A stretch of 64,000 bases of DNA from Dyadobacter alkalitolerans DSM 23607 (GCF_000428845.1 NZ_AUAS01000004.1:124001-188000), one strand, 5' to 3'; counted from the first letter of the stretch, positions 42,331 to 51,721 are shown. Notes: generated by a model not told the origin, from the sequence alone. Program-made: numbers and translations.

Positions 42331-42945
42331 ATGAAAAGTAAAACATTCTCTGTTTACAACCTCGCTATAAATCCTGATGCGCGCACCATTGAGCTTGTCA
42401 AGACGCTTAAAAGACGCCTGACAACGCACCTCGGCCGCAGTTACGGGAGCGTAAATTCCCTGGCGCATGTAACATTGATAGTGTTTATGGCCAGCGATGA
42501 TGACTATCACATTATTCTTGCTGAATTTGAAAGGGTGCTGGCCGGATTGGCACCATTGGAAATGGAACTCTCGGGTTTCGGTGATTTTTCGGACAGACCT
42601 GAATGCACTTTCTACATAAAGCTAGGTGATGAATCCGCACAGCAAATCGCCCGATACTGCAAAAGCATTGGAACAAACTTTAACAAACTTTTGAGGCAAA
42701 GGTGCACAGACCGTTGGGATACGGTAGGTCGGAAAAAGCCCCATATGACCATTGCACGTGAACTCACCCTTGAAGAAATAAAAGTCTCTCGCGAATTTTT
42801 CGCCGAGACATTTACCGAGCAGTTCACATGCAACTCGTTTGTAATGCGCAAGTTCAACGAAGGGAAACGCCGATACGAAATTATCAACACCATTCCTTTG
42901 TTAGGCCACGAATATATGGTGGGGCAGCAGATGCGGCTGTTTTAA
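42331..42945 (+). CDS. 2H phosphoesterase (2'-5' RNA ligase-like), copy 1
   Basis: The 204-residue protein starts at the ATG at 42331 (the frame is open to 42217 but the extra sequence is unlike the family). It has two HxTx motifs, 'AHVTLIVF' in the first half and 'PHMTIARE' in the second, which form the active site of the 2H/LigT superfamily that acts on 2'-5' linkages or cyclic phosphates in RNA or nucleotides. The C-terminal 'CNSFVMRKFNEGKRRYEIIN' is shared with the next gene, which is clearly a paralogue. The biological substrate is unknown. Confidence 0.85.
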   Translation: MKSKTFSVYNLAINPDARTIELVKTLKRRLTTHLGRSYGSVNSLAHVTLIVFMASDDDYHIILAEFERVLAGLAPLEMELSGFGDFSDRPECTFYIKLGDESAQQIARYCKSIGTNFNKLLRQRCTDRWDTVGRKKPHMTIARELTLEEIKVSREFFAETFTEQFTCNSFVMRKFNEGKRRYEIINTIPLLGHEYMVGQQMRLF

Positions 42946-42974
42946 CATGAAAATTTACAATTAATACAAGACAC

Positions 42975-43571
42975 GTGGAGCAATATTCCCTAGCCATCAT
43001 GCCCAGCGCGGCGATTTCGCTTGATGTTGCAGAGATGAAGCAGCAGTTGAGAAGTGCTTTTGGCAAAAGTTATGGCAGTGCCAATGCGGAGGCACATATT
43101 TCTTTGGATGGATTTGAGGCGGATGAAAACGATTATCCGTATATCCTGGCCGAATATCGCCGTATCGTCGCTGAGTTGGACCCTTTTGAAATCCACTTTT
43201 CAGGATTTGATGATTTTGACAGGGCTAATTATTCTGCGTTTTACATTAAGCCGACAATTGATTCTTCCGACGCGATCAGGCAGCGTAGCGATGCTGTGGT
43301 GAAAGCATTTGATAAAAAGCTTAAAAAGCAATACACCCGGAAATGGGCCGATGAGTCGAAAAATCCGCATATGTCGGTTGGTCGCAGGCTTACGCGGGAG
43401 TGGGTTGAGTTAGCATATGCAATGTTGCCGACGTATGAAGCAAGTTTTTGGTGCGACTCGTTTGTTATTCGGAAATTTAATGAAAAACGTCGCCAGTATG
43501 ATGTGGTTGATGTGCTTCCTTTATTGGGATCTCCTGAACCACTTGCACAGCTGGATCTTTTTCAGCCCTGA
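42975..43571 (+). CDS. 2H phosphoesterase (2'-5' RNA ligase-like), copy 2
   Basis: The 198-residue protein starts at a GTG at 42975, 29 bp after copy 1. Both catalytic motifs are present in HxSx form: 'AHISLDGF' and 'PHMSVGRR'. It shares with copy 1 'FGKSYGSANAEAHISL' (there 'LGRSYGSVNSLAHVTL'), the 'SGF-DF' block and 'CDSFVIRKFNEKRRQYDVVD'. This is an old tandem duplication. The Thr-to-Ser change in both motifs is tolerated in the family. Different substrates for the two copies are possible but not shown. Confidence 0.85.
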   Translation: MEQYSLAIMPSAAISLDVAEMKQQLRSAFGKSYGSANAEAHISLDGFEADENDYPYILAEYRRIVAELDPFEIHFSGFDDFDRANYSAFYIKPTIDSSDAIRQRSDAVVKAFDKKLKKQYTRKWADESKNPHMSVGRRLTREWVELAYAMLPTYEASFWCDSFVIRKFNEKRRQYDVVDVLPLLGSPEPLAQLDLFQP

Positions 43572-43646
43572 TTTACAACATAAAAATGCCGGTAACTATC
43601 CAATCAATGTGCATAATGGGTATATTAGTCGCTGGTGACATAATGG

Positions 43647-45005
43647 ATGTTGGATAAATTTTTTGCTGGGATGTTTCAGAAGGCTGTTAGCTGGGTATTT
43701 TTTATATGTTTTGCCGCATTTTTTCAGGGAGCATTTGGCCAGTCCGTTTCGGTTCCCGGGAAGCCGTGGCTTTCAGAATACAATGTTTATAAGGAGTACA
43801 AAGGTGTATATGTTGTCAAGAAGATAACCATTCCCTGCCGGGCTTACGAGACTTTCTTGATTGATAATAATGGCAAAAAGCTGACGCCCGCTTACCGGGA
43901 TATCGGTGAGTTTTCAGGCGATCTGGCAGAGTTTGTGCCAATGAAACTGGATGAGGAAAAGCTTGGCCGTCACGGTTTTATCAATAGGAGAGGCGAGGTG
44001 GTTATCCAGCCTGTTTATGTTTCAACGGATAAATTTTACGAAGGAAAAACTTGGGTAATTTATCGCGCGGGAAAGCAGTACGGTCTTTCCTATATCGATT
44101 CCACCGGAAAGGAAATTTACAAAGTTCCCATCCAGTATTTCAGAAAGGACTTTTTAATCTCTGCGGCAAAGATGGATATGATTTGCAACCAGGACACGCG
44201 GGAAGACATTCTCTGGTGGAAAGGCCGCAACTATTTCATCCTGAATTGGAATTTCAGTCCATTCATTGAGAAGGAGGTGAAGAGCTCAAAGTATATCTAT
44301 CATTTTCTTTATGAAGGGAAATACGGGATTATTGACAACAAAATGATCCTGCGCGTGCCCGTTTCGCTGGACGACATTGATCCGGAATACAAGTTTTCGG
44401 GACAGGGTATGGAGCGGGTTAAGTATGGGGATAAGTTTGGTTATATCAATGTCTTCACCGGTGAGCTTATCACGGATTTTTTATATACTGATACGCGCAA
44501 ACCGACTTCCGGGCTATTTTGGGTTAAGAAAAATAACAAATGGGGCTGTATAGACAAAACCGGTAAAACGCGCATTCCATTTCTATACGACGAAGCAACC
44601 GGCTTCACCAGCGAAGATCGCTCGGCCGTAGCGATCAACGGAAAATTTGGTCATATTGACAAAAAAGGAAAAATCCGGACGCCGCTCAAATACGACTTCG
44701 CATCCTATTATAACCGCGGCATTTCTATGGTCCGCATCAATGATAAATACGGTTATATCGACATCAACGATCGCTACATTATCGAGCCCATTTACGACGA
44801 AGCACTCCCATTTGACAAAGAAACAACCGTAGTAGAGCGCCTGTGGCTACGCTTCGAACTCTCTATGAAGGGGGAAGAAAAATTCATAGGTTTCTCCTAC
44901 AAGCTCAATGCCATTTTCATCCTGATCGGCTTGGTGCTTTTTATTTACATTAACAGCTTTATTTTCAAACGCGTGCAGCTGGCTCGGGCTAAGCGGAAGA
45001 AATGA
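43647..45005 (+). CDS. WG-repeat protein with C-terminal membrane anchor
   Basis: The 452-residue protein has an N-terminal signal ('AVSWVFFICFAAFFQGAFGQ') and then at least six WG-type repeats of about 35-45 residues, such as 'GRHGFINRRGEVVIQPVYVS', 'KWGCIDKTGKTRIPFLYDEA', 'KFGHIDKKGKIRTPLKYDFA' and 'KYGYIDINDRYIIEPIYDEA'. A single membrane segment ('LNAIFILIGLVLFIYINSFI') and a basic tail end the protein, so the repeats should face the periplasm. WG repeats are presumed binding scaffolds with no defined ligand. It converges with the Nei-like gene with 20 bp between stop codons. Confidence 0.88.
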   Translation: MLDKFFAGMFQKAVSWVFFICFAAFFQGAFGQSVSVPGKPWLSEYNVYKEYKGVYVVKKITIPCRAYETFLIDNNGKKLTPAYRDIGEFSGDLAEFVPMKLDEEKLGRHGFINRRGEVVIQPVYVSTDKFYEGKTWVIYRAGKQYGLSYIDSTGKEIYKVPIQYFRKDFLISAAKMDMICNQDTREDILWWKGRNYFILNWNFSPFIEKEVKSSKYIYHFLYEGKYGIIDNKMILRVPVSLDDIDPEYKFSGQGMERVKYGDKFGYINVFTGELITDFLYTDTRKPTSGLFWVKKNNKWGCIDKTGKTRIPFLYDEATGFTSEDRSAVAINGKFGHIDKKGKIRTPLKYDFASYYNRGISMVRINDKYGYIDINDRYIIEPIYDEALPFDKETTVVERLWLRFELSMKGEEKFIGFSYKLNAIFILIGLVLFIYINSFIFKRVQLARAKRKK

Positions 45006-45025
45006 GTATCCGCTGCACCACTACA

Positions 45026-45766
45026 TCACTCCCCATATAGCACCTGACAACGCTCGCAGAAGTAACTTCGTCGTTTTGTTTTACCCAGATATTCCTTGTG
45101 AAACGGAATAAGGCAGCGGGGACATGTTTTTTTGGTGTGTGCAAGCCAGTGTTTTTTTAGGGTAAATTCTTTTTTCCAGTGCAAAAAATCGAAACTGTAA
45201 TGGCTGGTTTCCTGGACCAACTCTTCGAGTTTTGCTTTTGGCAATGCCCCAATGCTGCTGAGCGGGTGCACCTGGATGCGGAACAGCACTTCGTTTTTGA
45301 TAATATTGCCGCTTCCGGAGAAAATGTTCTGGTCCAGCAGTGCGTCGCAAGTGAGCAATTTTAATTTGTCTTGTAATTTGTCGATTGCCTTTTCAGGGCT
45401 CCATTGATCCGACATGATATCGCTGCTCCAATCATAAATCGCATCGGCAGGCTGGTCCAGGATTGCCACCGAGCAGGCGTAGAAATTCAGTTCTGCGTCG
45501 TCGAAAACGAGCGTGAGACGCGGTGGTGTTTTCTTACGCTCGTTGATAAGATAGGAACCAAACAGCATGAAATGGATCCGTAAGGTAAAGTCCTCGAAGC
45601 ACACCAGGAAATGCTTTCCCCAGGATCGGAAAGCAAGCACTTTCTGGTCGGTTAGCCGGTCCTTGTCAATCTTGGAATTGCCTTCTGCAAGTCTGATAAC
45701 CGGATTTTCCAGATGCAACGCATCGATTGCTTCTCTTAAAATAACAATGGACGGTCCCTCGGGCAT
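45026..45766 (-). CDS. Fpg/Nei family DNA glycosylase (endonuclease VIII-like)
   Basis: The 246-residue protein starts MPEGPSIVIL, with the catalytic Pro2 and Glu3 of the family after Met removal. The H2TH region includes 'LLDQNIFSGSGNIIKNEVLF', and the C-terminal zinc finger is CPRC, 18 residues, then CERC (C-x2-C-x18-C-x2-C). It excises oxidised bases and cleaves the abasic site. The N-terminal PEGPS resembles Nei rather than Fpg, but I do not assign a subfamily. It is a single minus-strand gene. Confidence 0.93.
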   Translation of the reverse strand: MPEGPSIVILREAIDALHLENPVIRLAEGNSKIDKDRLTDQKVLAFRSWGKHFLVCFEDFTLRIHFMLFGSYLINERKKTPPRLTLVFDDAELNFYACSVAILDQPADAIYDWSSDIMSDQWSPEKAIDKLQDKLKLLTCDALLDQNIFSGSGNIIKNEVLFRIQVHPLSSIGALPKAKLEELVQETSHYSFDFLHWKKEFTLKKHWLAHTKKTCPRCLIPFHKEYLGKTKRRSYFCERCQVLYGE

Positions 45767-45897
45767 GATATAAGTGGTTGATGAATAGCTCGCGTGGCCT
45801 TCTCAAAAATTAATGCCAGTCGCAATGCTGTTTGCAGGCACACTTATTGAGTAAGTCGACATGCACCTTTACTTTTAACCAAAACCAACATATAGCA

Positions 45898-46143
45898 ATG
45901 GGAAAAGGCAAAGATCTTTTTGGATATTATAACGATTTGGCCAAGACGAAAGGTCCGCAAAGCGAGGAGAGCGCTTACGCGGGCGTGCTGTTCCAGGCGC
46001 TTCTGATGGTAGGGGAGCGTCGCGTTTTCGAACTCTTGGAAGAAGCCGATGCAACAGGCAAAAAATTACAATTGCAAGCCTCCGCGGTGCCGGCGGGAAA
46101 AGACGATTGTCCCGACTGCATTGTGCTGGTTGACAAGGACTGA
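45898..46143 (+). CDS. Small soluble protein, unknown function
   Basis: The 81-residue protein starts MGKGKDLFGYYNDLAKTKGP at 45898. It is soluble, mostly helical ('AYAGVLFQALLMVGERRVFE') and ends with a CPDC motif in 'KDDCPDCIVLVDKD'. I do not recognise a family. The CxxC pair near the C-terminus could bind metal or act in redox, which is speculation. The gene stands alone between the divergent Nei-like gene and the MscS-type channel. Confidence 0.6.
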   Translation: MGKGKDLFGYYNDLAKTKGPQSEESAYAGVLFQALLMVGERRVFELLEEADATGKKLQLQASAVPAGKDDCPDCIVLVDKD

Positions 46144-46265
46144 GGCCAATTGGGTTAGGTCCTTGCATTGCATATAACTTGGCACGGTTGCTGTAAAAGC
46201 GGATCGCTGGTATGATTTTTAGTTTGAAAGAAGGGATTTAATGTTCCTGCACAGCTAGAATTTAT

Positions 46266-48590
46266 ATGACCAAAAGCAATTTCTTTTCAACAATTTTTAT
46301 CATAATGCTGCTTTCGCTCCGGATTGCAGCGCAAGACACCACAAAAAAATCCACACGCACAGTTGCTATTCCTGATACGCTTTTATTTAGAATTGAGAAA
46401 GCACAAGCAGTCATTACTCAAATTAATGGCGCCAATAAGAAGGGCTACGACAGCGGTTTGATTAGAGAAGAACTAGTCGGCGTTAAGCGCAATGTAGACC
46501 AGATACAGGCAGCAGTAAGCGCCGAAAATGCCATACCAAGCAGTAAAGATTTACAGAATTACAAACTGATGCTCACCGATGTGCAGCAGCGCACAGGTCA
46601 ATGGCGCAAGACGCTGAGCAAGCATAATAACGACCTGCAACTACTTTCCGAACAGGTTATTGAATTTAGCAGGGATTCACTGCTGGATATCAAGGCGGGC
46701 GACAGCACACAAAAGAAGCTTTACTCCGGGCAAATCGCCGATTTGAAAGTGAAATTGCAGGATGCAGGAAAAACTACCACTGCAAACCTGGACACAGTAA
46801 GCAGCTTGCTGGCCGAGGTCTCTGAGGTTTTCTTTCGCGCAAACGACCTGGAAACCACTATCAACGATTATATTAAAGAGTCCGGACGAAATCTGCTGGG
46901 GAAGGAGTCGAGTTACATTTGGAAAGCGCCGCCGGGAAATATGAACCGGAGCGCGAATGACATTATTAAAGTTTCATATACAGGCCAGAACAAGATCCTG
47001 CGCTATTTTTTGCAGTCGACCTGGGATAATCGCGTGCTTCTATTTCTGTTTTGTATAGGATTTTTTGTCTGGATTTTCGTCAATTTCCGGCTGGCTGCCT
47101 CTGCTGCGATCAGCAGGGAAATCGGGCAGCTCGATTTTAAATACATCAATCCGAAGCCAATTCTTGCCACGTTTATCATCCTTTTCAATATTACGCCGCT
47201 GTTTGAGCCGCGGTCGCCATCGATTTACATTGAGCTGAACCAGTTTTTGCTGCTGATAACGATGAGCATCTTCTTTATGAAGAGGCTTTCCGGTAAACAG
47301 TTGGTATGGTGGTTTTCAGTGCTGATTATCTACGTGCTAACCATCATCAGTAACATCATTGTAGGCGAATCTCTTTTATCCCGTCTGGCCCTGATGTCAC
47401 TTAACGTTGGCTCTATTGCATTCGGAGTCTGGTTTTTCAGGAAGTTGCGGGAAGTGAAAATGGAGGAAAAATTCATCAAGCCGGTCTTGATCATTTACAT
47501 TGTTTTAAACATTCTCGCAGTAGTCCTCAATGCACTGGGACGCATATCACTCGCAAAAACGTTCAACATTACAGCCATCAGCGGCCTCATTCAGGTTTTA
47601 AGCCTTGGAATTTTTGTGCACATTGTTTTGGAAGCCCTGGACTTGCATATGAAGGTGAGTGTGGCTTCAAAAAGGCTTTTTTCGCGTATTAACATCGAAA
47701 AAAGCCGCGCTACTTTCACTAAGCTGATGTCGTTCGTTTCCGTGCTTTTATGGATCCTGGTTTTCTGCATCAACCTCAGCATCATTGAACCCATATTTGG
47801 TTTTCTCCTGGATATCCTTGAAAAAGAGCGCACGTTTGGTTCCGTGACATTTACACTGGAAAATGTGCTGTTCTTTTCGGTAATCATCTGGCTTGCTAAT
47901 AAGTTACAAAAACACATCGATCTGCTGTTTTCGGGTCCGGATGTTAATTTTACGGCAGATTCTGTTCACAAGGGCTCCAAACTGGCGCTCGTCCGGCTGG
48001 TTATCATTGTGGTTGGTTTCCTGGTTGCCATCACCGTTTCCGGGGTCCCGCTTAGCAAAATCACTGTGCTGCTGGGAGCATTGGGTGTGGGTATCGGACT
48101 CGGTATGCAGAACATTGTCAACAACTTCGTGTCCGGGATTATCCTGATTTTTGAAAAACCCTTTACAATCGGTGACTACATTGAACTGGCCGACAAAAAA
48201 GGGAAGGTGCTTGATATCGGCATCCGGTCGAGCAGGATGCTTACGCCTCAGGGTTCAAAAGTGATTATTCCAAATGGCGATCTGCTTTCAGGCAGGCTTG
48301 TCAATTATACAACCAGCAATGCGCGTTTGAAAGCTGAGATTACTTTCAAGATCAGCACGGACGCAGATTTGGAGCAGGTTAAAAAAATAATCAACGACAT
48401 TGTTGACAAGGCAGAGGGTGTCGTTAAAAAAGCGCCCCGGCAAGTGTTGTTCAATGCCATTACAGGTGACAGTATTGAACTGAAAATCCTGGTTTGGCTG
48501 AATAGCGTTTACTCAGAAACCACTTACAAAAGCTATGTTTTAGAGCAGATCTTGATCCGCTTTAAGGCCAATGACATCAAGGTGATGTAA
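46266..48590 (+). CDS. Large MscS-type mechanosensitive channel
   Basis: The 774-residue protein has a signal peptide (to about residue 22), a periplasmic helical region of about 220 residues with coiled-coil character, about ten or eleven membrane segments from residue 257 on, and a C-terminal MscS core. The pore helix and beta domain are clear: 'GALGVGIGLGMQNIVNNFVS' near residue 610, then 'FEKPFTIGDYIELADKKGKV' and 'TPQGSKVIIPNGDLLSGRLV'. The architecture resembles MscK/YbdG-like large channels that release solutes on hypo-osmotic shock. A terminator follows at 48602-48645. Confidence 0.93.
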   Translation: MTKSNFFSTIFIIMLLSLRIAAQDTTKKSTRTVAIPDTLLFRIEKAQAVITQINGANKKGYDSGLIREELVGVKRNVDQIQAAVSAENAIPSSKDLQNYKLMLTDVQQRTGQWRKTLSKHNNDLQLLSEQVIEFSRDSLLDIKAGDSTQKKLYSGQIADLKVKLQDAGKTTTANLDTVSSLLAEVSEVFFRANDLETTINDYIKESGRNLLGKESSYIWKAPPGNMNRSANDIIKVSYTGQNKILRYFLQSTWDNRVLLFLFCIGFFVWIFVNFRLAASAAISREIGQLDFKYINPKPILATFIILFNITPLFEPRSPSIYIELNQFLLLITMSIFFMKRLSGKQLVWWFSVLIIYVLTIISNIIVGESLLSRLALMSLNVGSIAFGVWFFRKLREVKMEEKFIKPVLIIYIVLNILAVVLNALGRISLAKTFNITAISGLIQVLSLGIFVHIVLEALDLHMKVSVASKRLFSRINIEKSRATFTKLMSFVSVLLWILVFCINLSIIEPIFGFLLDILEKERTFGSVTFTLENVLFFSVIIWLANKLQKHIDLLFSGPDVNFTADSVHKGSKLALVRLVIIVVGFLVAITVSGVPLSKITVLLGALGVGIGLGMQNIVNNFVSGIILIFEKPFTIGDYIELADKKGKVLDIGIRSSRMLTPQGSKVIIPNGDLLSGRLVNYTTSNARLKAEITFKISTDADLEQVKKIINDIVDKAEGVVKKAPRQVLFNAITGDSIELKILVWLNSVYSETTYKSYVLEQILIRFKANDIKVM

Positions 48591-48601
48591 TAGCGTATTT
48601 C

Positions 48602-48645
48602 AAAAGGCACATTAACCGGCATTGCCAGGTTGATGTGCCTTTTTT
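48602..48645 (+). terminator. Terminator after the MscS-type gene
   Basis: A stem pairs AAAGGCACATTAACC (48603-48617) with its complement at 48628-48642, with one G-U pair and a 10-base loop, and continues into a run of T residues. Confidence 0.8.
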
Positions 48646-48676
48646 ATTATTTTATATAAAAATTTCGGGACAACAT

Positions 48677-48707
48677 TTTGCTGTTTAATCGTTTAAACAT
48701 ACATTTG
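48677..48707 (+). promoter_or_regulatory. LacI-type operon promoter and operator
   Basis: TTTG at 48677-48680, 19 bp, then TACATTTG at 48700-48707 is an exact Bacteroidota promoter. TTTAATCGTTTAAA at 48684-48697 lies inside the spacer; 12 of 14 positions are palindromic around a central CG, as in LacI-family operators. The regulator gene starts 18 bp past the -7 element, so autoregulation of the three-gene operon is likely. Confidence 0.7.
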
Positions 48708-48725
48708 ACAGCATTATTTCCCCGA

Positions 48726-49763
48726 ATGAAGAAAATTTCCCTTAAAGACATAGCACAAAAAGCGGGCGTCTCTACTGCCCTGGTTTCCTATGTCCTTAAC
48801 GGCAAAGAAAAGGAAACCAGAGTGGGCGAGGCGATTGCCAAAAAAGTGAGAGAGATCGCCAAAGAGCTCAATTACCAGCCCAATCATCTTGCCAAAAGCC
48901 TCAGAAGTGGGAAAACGCACACCATAGGGCTGATTATCGCCGATATTTCCAATCCATTTTTTGCCAACATTGCCAGGGTCGTAGAAGACGAAGCCAAACG
49001 AAACGGTTACACGGTAATCATTGGCAGCTGTGATGAAAATGCAGAGAAGTCCTGGGACTTGCTCAATGTCCTCATTAACAGGCAGGTTGATGGTTTTATC
49101 ATCGTCTCCTGCGAAGGTTCGGAAAACCAAATTCGATATTTAAAAGAACGCAATCTTCCTTTCGTGCTGCTGGACAGGCACTTTCCTAGCATTGAGACAG
49201 ATTTTGTTGCGACCAACAATTACAAAGCTTCCTATGATGCGGGAATTCATTTGATTCAGTCGGGTTACGAACGCATTGGGTTAATTGCTTATAAGTCACA
49301 AATGTATCATATGGTCGAGAGGATTAGGGGATACAGACATGCGCTGAGCGATAACAACATTGCTTTTGACGGCAATTGGTTAAAGGAGGTTACATTCGAA
49401 AACATGGAGCAGGAAGTAAAAACCGCTATTGACGCGTATCTGGCGGCTGATTATAAAATCGAAGCGCTGATTTTTGCAACTTATGGCCTGGCAATTAACG
49501 GATTAAAGTATATCAATGAGCTGCGCCTGAAAGTGCCTTCGGATCTGGCAATCGTTAGTTTTGGCCAGGCCGAGGTTTTTGATCTTTATTATTGCCCCAT
49601 CACTTACCTGCGTCAGCCATTGGAATTATTGGGTAAAACATCCGTAGAATATCTCCTGAAAAAAATGAAGAATCCCGAAGAGGGAATGAGGCAGACTTTG
49701 ATGGAAGCCAAGCTGATTGCAAGAGATTCCTCTATGGCCAAATCCACATGGATGGCTGAATAA
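48726..49763 (+). CDS. LacI family transcriptional regulator of the KDPG/hexuronate operon
   Basis: The 345-residue protein starts MKKISLKDIAQKAGVSTALV at 48726; the open frame back to 48678 would run through the promoter. The LacI helix-turn-helix and hinge 'YQPNHLAKSLRSGKTHTIGL' are followed by a periplasmic-binding-like domain ('IIADISNPFFANIARVVEDE'). The eda gene starts 19 bp downstream and an MFS gene overlaps it, so the effector is probably a sugar acid such as KDG, a hexuronate or a relative. An operator-like palindrome lies between its -33 and -7 promoter boxes. Confidence 0.92.
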   Translation: MKKISLKDIAQKAGVSTALVSYVLNGKEKETRVGEAIAKKVREIAKELNYQPNHLAKSLRSGKTHTIGLIIADISNPFFANIARVVEDEAKRNGYTVIIGSCDENAEKSWDLLNVLINRQVDGFIIVSCEGSENQIRYLKERNLPFVLLDRHFPSIETDFVATNNYKASYDAGIHLIQSGYERIGLIAYKSQMYHMVERIRGYRHALSDNNIAFDGNWLKEVTFENMEQEVKTAIDAYLAADYKIEALIFATYGLAINGLKYINELRLKVPSDLAIVSFGQAEVFDLYYCPITYLRQPLELLGKTSVEYLLKKMKNPEEGMRQTLMEAKLIARDSSMAKSTWMAE

Positions 49764-49781
49764 TTAGTAAAAACACAAGTT

Positions 49782-50420
49782 ATGAATGATCGTACATTTT
49801 CCTGGGAACTGTTTAACAAAGCGCCTTTAGTGGGCATTATCCGCAATATTTCACCCGATAATGTCCAGAAGATCCTTCCTCTTTATAAGGAAGCCGGACT
49901 GACGACCATTGAGATTACCATGAACACACCTGGTGCTGCCGATATGATCAGGTTGGCTCTGGAAACCGAAGGCGAAGGGCTGAATATTGGTGCAGGGACC
50001 GTATGCACAAAAGATGATCTGGAAATGGCGTTGGAAGCTGGTGCTCAGTTTATTGTGACGCCAATCATCAATAAAAAAGTGATCAAATGGTGCGTAAAAA
50101 GGAAGGTGCCTATTTTCCCTGGTGCATTCACGCCGACAGAGATTTACAACGCATGGACGTTAGGCGCGACGATGGTGAAAATCTATCCTGCAACTTCACT
50201 TGGCCCCGAATATATCAAGGATCTCAAAGCGCCGATGAACCAGCTGAAACTGCTGCCGACCGGTGGCGTAAGTCTCGAAAATATGAGCGCTTTCCTGAAA
50301 GCCGGTGCCAATGGTCTGGGGGTAGGAGGGCAGCTGTTTGATAAAAAACTGATTCAGGAACAGGACTGGGAAGGCCTGAGAGCACATTTCCGTCAATTCC
50401 ACAGCAAACTCGCTTTGTAA
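49782..50420 (+). CDS. eda: KDPG/KHG aldolase
   Basis: The 212-residue enzyme matches Eda. The general acid/base Glu44 is in 'TIEITMNTP', the Schiff-base Lys133 in 'MVKIYPATS', and the phosphate-binding loop is 'LLPTGGVSLENM'. It splits 2-dehydro-3-deoxy-6-phosphogluconate to pyruvate and glyceraldehyde 3-phosphate and may also act on 4-hydroxy-2-oxoglutarate. It lies between a LacI regulator and a hexuronate-type transporter whose ATG overlaps its stop codon. KDG kinase and hexuronate isomerase genes are not in the window and must be elsewhere if the route is complete. Confidence 0.94.
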   Translation: MNDRTFSWELFNKAPLVGIIRNISPDNVQKILPLYKEAGLTTIEITMNTPGAADMIRLALETEGEGLNIGAGTVCTKDDLEMALEAGAQFIVTPIINKKVIKWCVKRKVPIFPGAFTPTEIYNAWTLGATMVKIYPATSLGPEYIKDLKAPMNQLKLLPTGGVSLENMSAFLKAGANGLGVGGQLFDKKLIQEQDWEGLRAHFRQFHSKLAL

Positions 50421-51721
50421 TGGCGAACAGCAAGACCGGGAGTTACCGGTGGTTCATCGTCGTGCTCCTCTTTACCGCCACAACCATCAACTATCTCGAC
50501 CGGCAGATCATTGGTCTGCTGAAACCCATTCTCGAAAAAGAATTCGCCTGGACCGAGACTGATTTTGCCCGGATCGTTATGGCGTTCACGGCCGCTTATG
50601 CATTAGGTTTGCTGATTTTTGGCTGGCTTATCGACAGGATCGGGACAAAGATAGGTTACTCGATCACCATTGTCTTTTGGAGCATTGCGGGCATGTTGCA
50701 TGCGGTGGCGCGGAGTGCGTTTGGGTTTGGTGTGGCGCGCGTGGGTCTTGGTTTGGGCGAAGCAGGAAATTACCCGGCAGCAGTGAAAACAGTTGCGGAA
50801 TGGTTTCCGAAGAAGGAACGTGCATTGGCAACAGGCCTTTTCAATGCCGGAACCAGCGTGGGTGTGGTTGTAGCATTGCTGCTTGTGCCCTGGATATTAA
50901 GTCATTTTGGCTGGCAGGAAGTGTTTTGGATTACTGGGGCACTGGGTTTTGTATGGCTGGTTTTCTGGTTGATATACTATGACATTCCCGCACAGCAGAA
51001 ACGCCTGAGCGCAGCTGAATTGCATTACATTACCAGTGGGCAAGATCAGGATGAAAGCGAGGCGGAAAAGCAGCCTGTTCAGTGGATCAAGCTCTTTACT
51101 TTTCCGCAAACCTGGGCTTACATTACTGGAAAGGGCCTTATAGATCCCATTTACTGGTTTTTTCTATTTTGGTTACCATCCTATTTTGCCTCCACATTCA
51201 ATCTGGATCTTAAAAAATTCAGTGTGGAGCTGATGCTGATCTACACGGCAACGACCATCGGCAGCATAGGAGGCGGTTATTTGTCTTCCTGGCTTATTAA
51301 GAAGGGATGGCCTACATTGGAAGCCCGAAAAACCGTGCTGCTTGCTTTTGCTGTGTTGGAACTGTCGGTTATAATGATCCAGTTTGCCGGAAATGTTTGG
51401 CTCGCAGTCGGGCTGATCAGTTTTGCAGTTGCCTTGCATCAGGCCTGGGCAACAAATGTGTTCACATTGCCGTCCGATCTTTTTCCTAAGCAAGCAGTAA
51501 GCTCAGTGGTGGGCATCGGCGGCATGGCCGGCGCTGTCGGCGGGATTTTGTTTCCTATCCTGATTGGCAGTCTGCTGGACAGTTACAAAGCTGCTGGTAA
51601 CCTGGAAGGCGGCTATAACATTATCTTTACAATCTGCGGATGCACTTATCTGATAGCGTGGCTGATCATTCATTTGTTAACAAAAACGCCTAAGATTGTA
51701 GAACTGGACGAGCTGCGTTAA
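50420..51721 (+). CDS. MFS hexuronate-type transporter (ACS family, ExuT-like)
   Basis: The 433-residue protein has 12 membrane segments and the anion:cation symporter signatures 'INYLDRQIIGLLKPILEKEF' at the N-terminus and 'LGLGEAGNYPAAVKTVAEWF' in the first cytoplasmic region. The second matches ExuT/UhpT-like acid-sugar transporters. The start codon shares a base with the eda stop (TAATG), so translation is coupled. The substrate is most likely galacturonate, glucuronate or another sugar acid. A strong hairpin terminator at 51781-51816 ends the operon. Confidence 0.9.
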   Translation: MANSKTGSYRWFIVVLLFTATTINYLDRQIIGLLKPILEKEFAWTETDFARIVMAFTAAYALGLLIFGWLIDRIGTKIGYSITIVFWSIAGMLHAVARSAFGFGVARVGLGLGEAGNYPAAVKTVAEWFPKKERALATGLFNAGTSVGVVVALLLVPWILSHFGWQEVFWITGALGFVWLVFWLIYYDIPAQQKRLSAAELHYITSGQDQDESEAEKQPVQWIKLFTFPQTWAYITGKGLIDPIYWFFLFWLPSYFASTFNLDLKKFSVELMLIYTATTIGSIGGGYLSSWLIKKGWPTLEARKTVLLAFAVLELSVIMIQFAGNVWLAVGLISFAVALHQAWATNVFTLPSDLFPKQAVSSVVGIGGMAGAVGGILFPILIGSLLDSYKAAGNLEGGYNIIFTICGCTYLIAWLIIHLLTKTPKIVELDELR

